The position numbers and the translations under genes are program-made. A stretch of DNA of 40,897 nt from contig CAMYLU010000027.1 of NCBI GenBank assembly GCA_947259485.1, positions 1-40,897 of the forward strand, written 5' to 3'. This DNA is from an uncultured Gammaproteobacteria bacterium. GTDB taxonomy: Bacteria > Pseudomonadota > Gammaproteobacteria > GCA-001735895. The notes beneath the pieces are model-generated. The model worked only from the letters and a program-made list of their open reading frames with translations. It did not search any database and was not told the origin of the DNA. Position 1 is the stretch's first letter; each line of letters opens with the position of its first letter. Of the stretch, positions 33,596 to 40,730 are shown piece after piece.

Positions 33596-34051
33596 ATTCT
33601 GAAAATCCTATTAATCATCATTACCTCCCTAGTCCTGTTACTGATTGCCGCACTTTTCATTCTAGGCTACATGTCGCAATCCGGCGAGGCAAATGGGTTA
33701 GTCGAGGGTCGACTGACGCGATGTCCTGATACACCTAATTGTATCTGTAGCGAGTTCGTGCTGGATGCAGTTCACTATATCGAACCGATGGTTATTTCGG
33801 CTGGTGATGTGGCACAAATCCTGATTAGGCTAAAAACTATTATTCGCGAAATGGGTGGCAGCATCCAGACCGAAAAAGCCGATTATCTCGCAGCTACTTT
33901 TACCTCTTCTATATTTAGGTTTGTCGATGACTTGGAAATCAGAATCGATACCGGGCAAAAGATGATTCACGTGCGCTCGGCATCCAGAATCGGGCATGGT
34001 GACGGGGGTGTTAACCGAAAAAGGGTCGAGCACCTGAAAAATCAATTCTGA
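33596..34051 (+). CDS. DUF1499 family protein with N-terminal membrane anchor
   Basis: The first standard start is ATG at 33671 (126 residues). However, 25 in-frame codons upstream encode a perfect hydrophobic anchor (KILKILLIIITSLVLLLIAA), as is usual in this family. No ATG, GTG or TTG begins that anchor; ATT at 33596 and CTG at 33599 are the candidates. The conserved region is LTRCPDTPNCICSE, then YIEPM, and FRFVDDLEIRID near the end, which define DUF1499. Function is unknown; members are envelope proteins. Either a rare start codon is used or the true ATG has been lost by mutation. Confidence 0.78.
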   Translation: MLKILLIIITSLVLLLIAALFILGYMSQSGEANGLVEGRLTRCPDTPNCICSEFVLDAVHYIEPMVISAGDVAQILIRLKTIIREMGGSIQTEKADYLAATFTSSIFRFVDDLEIRIDTGQKMIHVRSASRIGHGDGGVNRKRVEHLKNQF

Positions 34052-34125
34052 GGGTCTGTTTTCTCCAAAGCAGACGCTCATAAAACCCAAGTGGACGGCA
34101 ATCTTTGGCCAAGAGCGGTCGCTCG
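34052..34125 (+). repeat. Right-part repeat element, copy 5
   Basis: The hairpin GTCTGTTTTCTCCAAAGCAG begins directly after the DUF1499 stop. AGCAGACGCT lies at 34069-34078, followed by 28 bases and GGCCAAGAGCGGTCGCTCG from 34107. The position right after a stop suits a terminator-like role for the hairpin here, although no T tract follows. Confidence 0.75.
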
Positions 34126-34344
34126 TCAGTGCGAGATTATTATTCTGTCCTGTTTGGCTGAGAGGTAAGGCCTACAGGCCAGGCTGATTATTTCAGCTTT
34201 ACCTTCCAATAGCAGTTCGTGCATCGCCACTAATTCTTCATCTGTAAGTTGTTCGACAAGCAAATTGCTACCATCTTCGATTTTCTTTCGGAGATTCTCG
34301 AAAGCCGTGATGGAATTTTCATTTTTATGCTGTTTATCCGGCAT
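34126..34344 (-). CDS. Small hypothetical protein
   Basis: A 72-residue acidic, helical product with LVEQLTDEELVAMHELLLEG in its centre. Its stop abuts repeat copy 5 exactly. There is no clear ribosome site before the ATG. The amphipathic pattern is protein-like, but similarity to a known family is not recognised; it could be spurious. Confidence 0.42.
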   Translation of the reverse strand: MPDKQHKNENSITAFENLRKKIEDGSNLLVEQLTDEELVAMHELLLEGKAEIISLACRPYLSAKQDRIIISH

Positions 34345-34370
34345 AAGCCGATTGTAGCATTATTGGAAAA

Positions 34371-34433
34371 TCCAAAAATGGAAACTTGTTAGCTCTTCGT
34401 GGGAGTCGTGGAACGGCCAATAAGAGACGCCTG
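34371..34433 (+). repeat. Possible decayed copy of the right-part repeat
   Basis: GGCCAATAAGAGACGCCTGG starts at 34415. At the expected offset of 38 bases upstream, TCCAAAAATGGAAACT replaces TCCAAAGCAGACGCT. Spacing is right, but several core bases differ, so this is a tentative tenth member. Confidence 0.35.
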
Positions 34434-34581
34434 GATAGAGCCTTAATTAAGTCGGTGAGAATACCGCAAATGGCGGCTACCCTTGGATTATGACACATTA
34501 AGTATCCATGTGATCCTTTGAGGTTGATTCGACGTGGCGTATTATGAAGTTTCTATTCCTTCAACCTAAGGGGGCACGAAA

Positions 34582-35217
34582 ATGGCTAACGATATTGTTC
34601 TTTACGGATTTGACGGCAGTACATACGTGCGTACTGTAAGAATGCTGCTGGCAGAAAAGGGCGCTAATTATGACCAGGTGCCAGTCAATGTACTTGCGGG
34701 CGAGCCGCTACAGCCCGAACATCTTGAGCGGCATCCGTTTGGCAAGGTGCCAGTGCTTGATCACGATGGTATGCGTATTCTGGAAACCAGCGCGATCACG
34801 CGCTATCTGAATGAGGTACTTGATGGACCGTCCTTCATTCCAGACAACGTGCGCGACAGAGCGAGAATGGACATGGCTATTGGCTTGTTTGATTCCTATG
34901 GTTACGGCGCGTTAGTCGGCGTCGCGGGCTATTACCTTTTTCCTGACTTCATTGGTAATCCCGATGAGAACTTCCTTGGAGAATCGATCGAGCAATCACG
35001 CAAACTGCTCGCCTTGATAATGAAGATTCGAGGAGACTCTGACTGGATCGCTGGCGATACTCTCTCACTCGCGGATTTCTTTCTGGCACCAGCCTGTTTT
35101 TACGTGGGTATGGTAGACGATGCCGCCAAAGTATTTGACGTGCCAGGCTTTCAGCAATGGTGGAACCAGATGCAAAAAATCGAAAGTTACCGCAGCACTG
35201 AGCCCGACCTCGGATAG
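34582..35217 (+). CDS. Glutathione S-transferase family protein
   Basis: A 211-residue cytosolic protein with the two GST domains. The N-terminal thioredoxin-like part has LYGFDGSTYVRTVRMLLAEKG (Ser or Tyr as possible catalytic residue), HPFGKVPVLDHDG with the cis-Pro, and ILETSAITRYLNE with the glutathione-contacting ETSAI. The all-helical C-terminal part has WIAGDTLSLADFFLAP, the N-capping box motif of GSTs. Substrate is unknown; detoxification or thiol transfer is likely. AAGGGGG stands before the ATG. Glutathione supply agrees with the presence of gshA in this genome. Confidence 0.92.
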   Translation: MANDIVLYGFDGSTYVRTVRMLLAEKGANYDQVPVNVLAGEPLQPEHLERHPFGKVPVLDHDGMRILETSAITRYLNEVLDGPSFIPDNVRDRARMDMAIGLFDSYGYGALVGVAGYYLFPDFIGNPDENFLGESIEQSRKLLALIMKIRGDSDWIAGDTLSLADFFLAPACFYVGMVDDAAKVFDVPGFQQWWNQMQKIESYRSTEPDLG

Positions 35218-35383
35218 GTACAGGTTGGATCGCGTTGCGGTCTTTTCATCGAGGCCTGGTCCTGCATTTCACGACCCGAGCGTATTAAGCCGGGAATCGC
35301 TGGGCTCGACCTCGCTCCTTACCTTTCATAGCAAAAACACATTCCGGGTTGATTTCGTTTACTGGTGTTAAGAATTCAATAGT

Positions 35384-35453
35384 CACTTTTCCAGAAGCAG
35401 ACGCTCACCCGCGTTTCTCAGGCTTCCTATTTCGGCCAAGAGCCGACACTCAG
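35384..35453 (+). repeat. Right-part repeat element, copy 6
   Basis: AGCAGACGCT at 35396-35405, 28 bases, then GGCCAAGAGCCGACACTC from 35434. Its spacer (GTTTCTCAGGCTTC) is shared with copy 9 at 40.6 kb. It lies in the 532-base gap 35218-35749 after the GST gene. Confidence 0.75.
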
Positions 35454-35749
35454 CATCTATTCCCTAACTCCTGATTACGGCACATTGGAGTCATTCAGAT
35501 GAATCGTGAGAACTAGTGCTTTCGGCGTGAAGCGGGCGAAATTAAGTCTCAGTAGCCCATGTTCCTCAGATTTCAATTATATTTTTCTTAAAGGTGAAAA
35601 GAGTGAATTTCACATTTCTAAATTAAATCTCATTGTTAAGGTGACCTAATTCCCTGGATGAAACGGGTTGATGACCTATAATATTAAATGGCGCCATAAA
35701 GGGTAACTTGCCTCGATGGCGGCATGTTTGAAGCTTTTGGGAGATCGAA
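35454..35749. other. Gene-free stretch
   Basis: No credible coding frame on either strand; A+T-rich runs near 35575-35640. The last bases contain TTGGGAGATCGAA, a good ribosome site for the small gene at 35750. A promoter for that gene is expected, but no clear boxes were seen. Confidence 0.45.
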
Positions 35750-36001
35750 ATGTTTAATTGGTTAATACCGAATAAGAAAAAAGGTACTTCTGTCATTGGC
35801 GATTTGGCGATGAGAGCAACCATTGCTTATAAACTCAGAAAATACAATGCTGATGAAGATACAACAATCTCCGAATTTTTCTTGGCGGATGACGCGAAAA
35901 AAACAAAGACAACAGGAAAGCAGACGCGGGTAAAGGAAAATGATGCTTGGAGCCAAGCAAATCCCCATGAAACTGGCAAATGGAAGCAAGAAAATCGTTG
36001 A
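35750..36001 (+). CDS. Small hypothetical basic protein
   Basis: 83 residues, Lys- and Thr-rich, opening MFNWLIPNKKKGTSVIGDLA and continuing with a helical stretch and a polar C-terminus (WSQANPHETGKWKQEN). GGGAGAT lies 7 bases before the ATG, the main reason to accept it. No signal peptide or known domain is evident. It is framed by repeat copies 6 and 7. Confidence 0.55.
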   Translation: MFNWLIPNKKKGTSVIGDLAMRATIAYKLRKYNADEDTTISEFFLADDAKKTKTTGKQTRVKENDAWSQANPHETGKWKQENR

Positions 36002-36095
36002 TAATTAAAGATAGCTAGGATCTTAACCAGGTCGAAGAAATACCAACCCTTAACGGTAGCTCCGAGCATGTTACTGCCGCTGATAGTCAGATTCT

Positions 36096-36245
36096 GAGCG
36101 TCTGCTTTGACGAATTTATTGGCGATGGCTTCCGCAAAATCCAAAGTATAAGAATTTTCCACTCCATAACTAAGAACTTTCTCCAAAGGAGACGCTGACA
36201 AACTCCTCACGGGTGACGACCTTCGGCCAGAAACAGACCCTCGGG
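36096..36245 (+). repeat. Right-part repeat element, copy 7, with an extra inverted arm
   Basis: The full element runs 36176-36245: AGGAGACGCT at 36187-36196, 28 bases, then GGCCAGAAACAGACCCTC from 36225. About 80 bases upstream, GAGCGTCTGCTTT (36096-36108) is the reverse complement of the AAAGCAGACGCTC core, so the element may pair over a longer range or be flanked by a remnant in opposite orientation. Confidence 0.7.
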
Positions 36246-36292
36246 CCTAATTAAATGCCCTCCCTACATTCACCACTTATCAAACAAACTAG

Positions 36293-36535
36293 TTAATCGC
36301 CGTAAGTGCCCATCTGCAGCTTTCTGAGCTTACTGAATCGACCAATCGAGTGCAGATAAACCCGTTCACGTTTAATCGGTTTCACCTGTCCGTGAGCTTC
36401 GATTTCTGTCACATGCTGTCTTTTTTCAGGGTGGCTATTCTTAACTGTGTTTTTTGTCATTGGAACGAAGGTAGTGGTGGCGTATCCCAGAAGTGATTCG
36501 TCATAAGTTGTGTTTTTAATGTGTTTGTCGTTCAT
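36293..36535 (-). CDS. Small hypothetical protein
   Basis: 80 residues from the ATG at 36535, which is preceded by AGGTG; the frame continues 17 codons upstream to 36586 without a better start. The product is basic, without membrane segments, and ends IGRFSKLRKLQMGTYGD. No domain is recognised. It is transcribed away from the large regulator at 36729, leaving a 193-base divergent promoter region. Confidence 0.5.
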   Translation of the reverse strand: MNDKHIKNTTYDESLLGYATTTFVPMTKNTVKNSHPEKRQHVTEIEAHGQVKPIKRERVYLHSIGRFSKLRKLQMGTYGD

Positions 36536-36728
36536 ATAATGCACCTGCTTTATCGCCTCGTTTATGTTGGGTAAAGTTTGGATCACACACGAAAAACAGA
36601 CATGAGGATGGCCTGAACAAGTTATGAAGGTTTCATGATGATTTATGAAGATTGGCTATATAAGCGTCAAAATCGGATTAACATTGTTGTAATATGCAAA
36701 TTAGGTAATATAAGGGACGGTCTAAAAA

Positions 36729-39488
36729 TTGGTTTTTCAGTTCAACCAAATCACCCTTGATACGGCTCAATATCGTCTATGCCGGGCTGGTAGTCCGATA
36801 TCTGTCGAACCCCAGGTGTTCGATTTACTGGTTTATCTATTAGAGAACAGGGATCGGGTCGTTACCCGGGGTGAGCTACTGGAGAATCTTTGGAGGGACA
36901 AGGTGGTCACCGATTCGGCACTCGGTGCCCGCATCAAGGATGCCCGCAAGGCAGTCGGCGATAGCGGTAATCGGCAGGAAGTCATCAAAACTTTTCACGG
37001 CCGTGGCTATCAGTTTATAGCCGAAATTTCGACCAACCTAGATATCACACATACCATAGCGGTTTCGAATTCTTTAGAACCTTCGTTACCTGATAAACCT
37101 TCGGTTGCAGTCCTGCCGTTTGAAAACCTGGGTAAGGAAAGTGCTGACGATTACTTCGCGGATGGTCTGACCCGGGACATCAGCACTAACTTGTGCCGCT
37201 ACCGGGAACTGCTGGTAATAGATTCGCATTCCGCATTCGAGTACCGAGAGGGTCACCCAACCATCGAAAATTTCGCTCGTCAACTTGGGGTTCGTTATCT
37301 TGCCAGTGGAAGTATTCGCCAATCAGATAACCGCATCAGGATTTCGGCTCAACTGGTCGAGGCTGCCACCGGCAAGATAATCTGGGGCGATAACTTCGAG
37401 CGGGCTTATGAGGATGTCTTTACCCTGGAAGAAGAGGTCGCGGCCAGGATTGCCTCGAGCCTCGCCAGCCACATCGAGGATGAAAGTGTCGTCAGGGCCG
37501 CACACAAACAGCCTGATTCGATGAGCGCCTTCGACTGTGTGCTGCGCGCTCGTCAATACCAGGATTCATACAATCAAGACGAGGTCGCTGCTGCGCGAGC
37601 ATTACTCGATCGGGCTATCGATATCGATCCACGATATGCCGCCGCATATGCCTGTCTCGCCCATACTTATGTGGTGGAGTTCGAATCGGACTGGTGTACA
37701 GCGCGGCAGGAGGCTCTAATTCAGGCCACTCAATTGTCTCAAAAGGCTATTGCACTCGATGAATTCGACTCTTTTGCCCACATGGTGATGGGCTGGGCGT
37801 ATATGTATCTGGAGAAGTTTGACCTGGCCGAAGCCCACCTTGATCGCGCAATTGACTGTAATCCCAACGATTATGACGCCTACTGTATCAAGAGCTGGTT
37901 GCTGGCCTTCACTGGTCGCGGCGCCGAGGTGTCCGTGTGTGGCGCCAAAGCGCTGCAACTCAATCCGTTGGCGCCAGACCAATGCCTGTCGGGAATTGCA
38001 ACGGCACGCTATATCGAAGGTAATTACGATTCGGCGCTCGAAATGCTCGAGCGCGTCGCGGATCCCTCTGATCAATCCGAGGCCTTGCGCGCCGCCTGTC
38101 TATTTCAATTGGGACGTGAATCGGAAGCTCGCCGTGTTGCAGCCAGGGCCGTTGATCTGGGGGGCGAGTTCCTGCAGCGGAAAGAATGGTTGGATCAATT
38201 TCCGTTCAAGCAAGCAGGCGATCGTGAGCATTTTCTGAATGGTTTATATAAAGCCGGTGTACTAAAAGACCCGGATTCCATATCGGAAAAGCCATCAGTG
38301 GCTGTACTTCAATTTGTCAATCTATCGAGCGATCCGAAACAACAATACTTTTCAGAAGGAATGACGACCAATATTTGTTCCCGTTTATCCAGAGTTCGAT
38401 CGTTATTGGTGAAGTCTGGATTTAACTTCGATAGTAACAAGACGCCGCTATCAAAAATATCTCAAGAACTTGAGGTCGACTACTTATTAGCCGGGTCGGT
38501 TCAAAGAGAAGATGATCAGGTAAGAGTATTCGTGGAACTGAAGGACGGGGCCTCCGGCGAAATCAAGTGGTCCGAACATTTTGATCGGCGTGGAACCGGA
38601 GTAATTGATATTCAAGATGAGATTGCGAGAGAGATTACTGGAACACTTTGGAGCTATAGGGGGGTAATTCGGCAGGCAGCACGTGATAATCTTTCACGCA
38701 AGCCCGCACAGGACTTTAACGCTTTTGATTTCATCCTGAAGGGAATATACCACAAGGAGAAATTTACCTCTGAAGATCAATTGGAGGCTCATAAGTGTTT
38801 CAATAAAGCGATCGAACTAGATCCGGAAAGCGCTGAGGCCCTGGGTTGGAGGGCCTGGGCTCATATTATAGATATTGCCATGGGTTGGTCTGATGATAGA
38901 ACAGTATCACTGGCTGAGGCATTTTCCGACGCTCGAAGATCGATCGAGCTTGACCCCTATTCTGAAATGGGGCATTGGGCGCTGGCGGAGGCTTTTATTA
39001 CGGATAAAGAATATGAACGTGGCTTCGAAGAGTATGACAAGGCGCTGGAAATCAATCCTAATAATCCTGACCTGATAGTCACCAAAGGCACTGAATTATC
39101 CATGTTTGGTCAGTTTGAGGACGGTATCGAACTTATCCACCAGGGAATCGAGTTCAATAAACATCATCCCGAGTGGTATTTCTGGCATCTGGGAATTGCC
39201 TGTTTTGCGGCTAATCGATTGGCAGATGCAATAAAAGCGTTTAACCGTATGCACAAGCAAAATGAAGATACCTTGATATATCTCTCAGCCAGTTATGCAT
39301 TAACAGGAAAACTAGATGAGGCCAAGAAACATGTTTTGGAGTTGTTTCGTATCGACCCGAATACAAATCTGGATAATATTGCAGCCTCTCACGATTCTCT
39401 TTCGGAAGAGTCCCTTCGGCAATTGATAGATGGCCTCAATCTCGCTACGGGTAACAAGAAACCGCTCAAAAAACTACAAATTGTTTGA
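36729..39488 (+). CDS. Winged-helix regulator with two tandem TolB-like/TPR halves
   Basis: A 919-residue soluble protein. Residues 1-97 are an OmpR/CadC-type DNA-binding domain (RGELLENLWRDKVVTDSAL, then KTFHGRGYQFIAE). A TolB-N-like domain starts at about 120 (SVAVLPFENLGKESADDYF) and TPR helices run to about 510. A second TolB-like domain starts at about 517 (SVAVLQFVNLSSDPKQQYF) with more TPRs to about 900. No transmembrane helix is seen, unlike CadC. Single TolB-TPR regulators are common and often annotated as adenylate cyclase-like; a doubled sensor half is unusual. The start is TTG at 36729 after AAGGGACGG. The second half looks more A+T-rich than the first. Confidence 0.85.
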   Translation: MVFQFNQITLDTAQYRLCRAGSPISVEPQVFDLLVYLLENRDRVVTRGELLENLWRDKVVTDSALGARIKDARKAVGDSGNRQEVIKTFHGRGYQFIAEISTNLDITHTIAVSNSLEPSLPDKPSVAVLPFENLGKESADDYFADGLTRDISTNLCRYRELLVIDSHSAFEYREGHPTIENFARQLGVRYLASGSIRQSDNRIRISAQLVEAATGKIIWGDNFERAYEDVFTLEEEVAARIASSLASHIEDESVVRAAHKQPDSMSAFDCVLRARQYQDSYNQDEVAAARALLDRAIDIDPRYAAAYACLAHTYVVEFESDWCTARQEALIQATQLSQKAIALDEFDSFAHMVMGWAYMYLEKFDLAEAHLDRAIDCNPNDYDAYCIKSWLLAFTGRGAEVSVCGAKALQLNPLAPDQCLSGIATARYIEGNYDSALEMLERVADPSDQSEALRAACLFQLGRESEARRVAARAVDLGGEFLQRKEWLDQFPFKQAGDREHFLNGLYKAGVLKDPDSISEKPSVAVLQFVNLSSDPKQQYFSEGMTTNICSRLSRVRSLLVKSGFNFDSNKTPLSKISQELEVDYLLAGSVQREDDQVRVFVELKDGASGEIKWSEHFDRRGTGVIDIQDEIAREITGTLWSYRGVIRQAARDNLSRKPAQDFNAFDFILKGIYHKEKFTSEDQLEAHKCFNKAIELDPESAEALGWRAWAHIIDIAMGWSDDRTVSLAEAFSDARRSIELDPYSEMGHWALAEAFITDKEYERGFEEYDKALEINPNNPDLIVTKGTELSMFGQFEDGIELIHQGIEFNKHHPEWYFWHLGIACFAANRLADAIKAFNRMHKQNEDTLIYLSASYALTGKLDEAKKHVLELFRIDPNTNLDNIAASHDSLSEESLRQLIDGLNLATGNKKPLKKLQIV

Positions 39489-39536
39489 TGAAAAAACGTC
39501 CGCTTTGGGTCGGTTTTTGCCCCTGATTATTTTTGT

Positions 39537-39615
39537 TTGAGCGTCAGCTTTCCCCAAAGGAGACACTCGTAAAGCCCAGGCAGGAGGCAATCTTCGGCCA
39601 CTTTCGGACGCTCGA
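39537..39615 (+). repeat. Right-part repeat element, copy 8
   Basis: The hairpin GAGCGTCAGCTTTCCCC pairs with AAAGGAGACACTC. AGGAGACACT lies at 39558-39567, followed by 28 bases and GGCCACTTTCGGACGCTCG from 39596. A further inverted fragment, AACGTCCGCTTTGGG, starts at 39495, a few bases after the regulator stop. Confidence 0.75.
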
Positions 39616-39757
39616 ATCGTATCCAATTTCCCAATTAAAAGATTAGTTCCTGTGTGTCCAACAGAGAATCATTTATTGGATCATCGTGATTCAGATCAAC
39701 CTGGTTCGGCAGCGTTAGGATAGATTCAAACTAATTTCTATCCGCGTGAGAAATACC

Positions 39758-40546
39758 GTGAAGATCAAACACTATCTTTACAATTCATTCCTCATAGAAA
39801 ATGGTGAGAACAAAATTGCCATTGACCCGGGACAATATTTCTCGATTTTTAACTTTACTAGTCTGATTCCAAAAACAGAATGGAAAGGTATCACTCATAT
39901 TCTAATCACCCATGGTGATCCTGATCATCACTGGCAATCTGATCGTGTAGCGGAAGCTAGCAATGCACCAGTTGTCTGTGGAAAAGATTTAGCAAAAGTC
40001 GAAGATGGCAAAACACTACTAGTAGATCCTCGCGGAAAAGAATTGACTTCCTGGGTACCATTTAAAAATGCACATCCGTTAGATATTGGAGAGTCCGTCA
40101 TATTGGGTGATGTGGAAATTGAAGCAGTCAAGAGCGTACATGGCCCTATCAATGTGCCAATCCTGTGGTTCAGATTAAAAAAGCAACCTGGACCAGGAGA
40201 ACGAGTTGGCATTGGTTCTGTAGGTTTCAAAATCTCACTGGATGATAAAACTATTGTGAATCTGGGCGATTCGATACTGCGAAAGGAATGGACAGGACTA
40301 GAGCCGGATGTACTGATGCTTCCTATTGGCGGGTTGGGTAACAATACGTGGACAATGAATGTATCCGATGCACTTGAAGCAGTTAAACTCATAACCCCCA
40401 AAACAGTGATCCCATGCCACTATAACGTACCATTTTTATGGATTAAGAATATCGCCCCAGCAGATGATCAATTGTTCAAGCGAGAAGTGGAGAAGCTAGG
40501 TGTCGAATGCAGCATCATGCAGTATGGGGATGAAATTGATATTTAA
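39758..40546 (+). CDS. MBL-fold metal-dependent hydrolase (UlaG-like)
   Basis: 262 residues from GTG at 39758, which has GTGAG upstream; GTG at 39746 is an alternative. The metallo-beta-lactamase fold shows ITHGDPDHHW, where the usual HxHxDH reads HGDPDH (second His replaced by Asp, a variant also seen in other family members). VKSVHGPI, VNLGDSIL and VIPCHYN supply further metal ligands. It resembles UlaG/YtkL-type hydrolases; the substrate is unknown. The gene is A+T-rich relative to the left part, and its TAA is followed at once by GCCTAAC, the hallmark of an integron cassette end. Confidence 0.85.
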   Translation: MKIKHYLYNSFLIENGENKIAIDPGQYFSIFNFTSLIPKTEWKGITHILITHGDPDHHWQSDRVAEASNAPVVCGKDLAKVEDGKTLLVDPRGKELTSWVPFKNAHPLDIGESVILGDVEIEAVKSVHGPINVPILWFRLKKQPGPGERVGIGSVGFKISLDDKTIVNLGDSILRKEWTGLEPDVLMLPIGGLGNNTWTMNVSDALEAVKLITPKTVIPCHYNVPFLWIKNIAPADDQLFKREVEKLGVECSIMQYGDEIDI

Positions 40547-40547
40547 T

Positions 40548-40602
40548 GCCTAACAAGCACATGCGGTCGGTCAAACCATCGACTGCGCTGACGAAGTCTT
40601 AA
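40548..40602. other. attC-like remnant
   Basis: GCCTAACAAGCACATGCGGT begins one base after the TAA of the MBL gene. GCCTAAC fits the inverse core RYYYAAC, and the following AAGC.CATGC is typical of gammaproteobacterial attC sites as I recall them. GC/GTCG (40563-40569) pairs with CGAC/GC (40580-40586) around a small loop. The expected right core GTTRRRY is missing; repeat copy 9 begins where it should be. Near the upstream side of the gene, GTTAGGA (39714-39720) is a near match to a core site. Confidence 0.45.
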
Positions 40603-40660
40603 TAGCAGACGCTGAAATCCGTTTCTCAGGCTTCTCTAAACGGCCAGAAGCGGACGCTCG
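40597..40660 (+). repeat. Right-part repeat element, copy 9
   Basis: AGCAGACGCT at 40604-40613, 28 bases, then GGCCAGAAGCGGACGCTCG from 40642, the closest to a consensus right half. It adjoins the truncated attC-like site. Confidence 0.75.
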
Positions 40661-40730
40661 AGAGAGAGCGCCGTTAAACTAATTGGCTGGGAAAGGTTAG
40701 CACCTGAATAGGGATGTCCTTGTTCTTTCC

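Noticed and set aside
33487-33729. 80-codon frame upstream of the DUF1499 gene
   Set aside because: It overlaps, in another frame, the codons of the DUF1499 membrane anchor, and its composition is not protein-like.
39655-39720. Possible complete attC from GTCCAAC to GTTAGGA upstream of the MBL gene
   Set aside because: The length is right, but the inner arms next to the two cores are not complementary; only a shifted GAATCA/TGATTC pairing exists. I keep the GTTAGGA only as a weak hint.
28209-40660. Interpreting the AGCAGAC/GGCC repeats as a CRISPR array or as a superintegron attC series
   Set aside because: They are kilobases apart, so not CRISPR; the elements lack RYYYAAC and GTTRRRY cores and the genes between them point both ways, so they are not ordinary attC sites.
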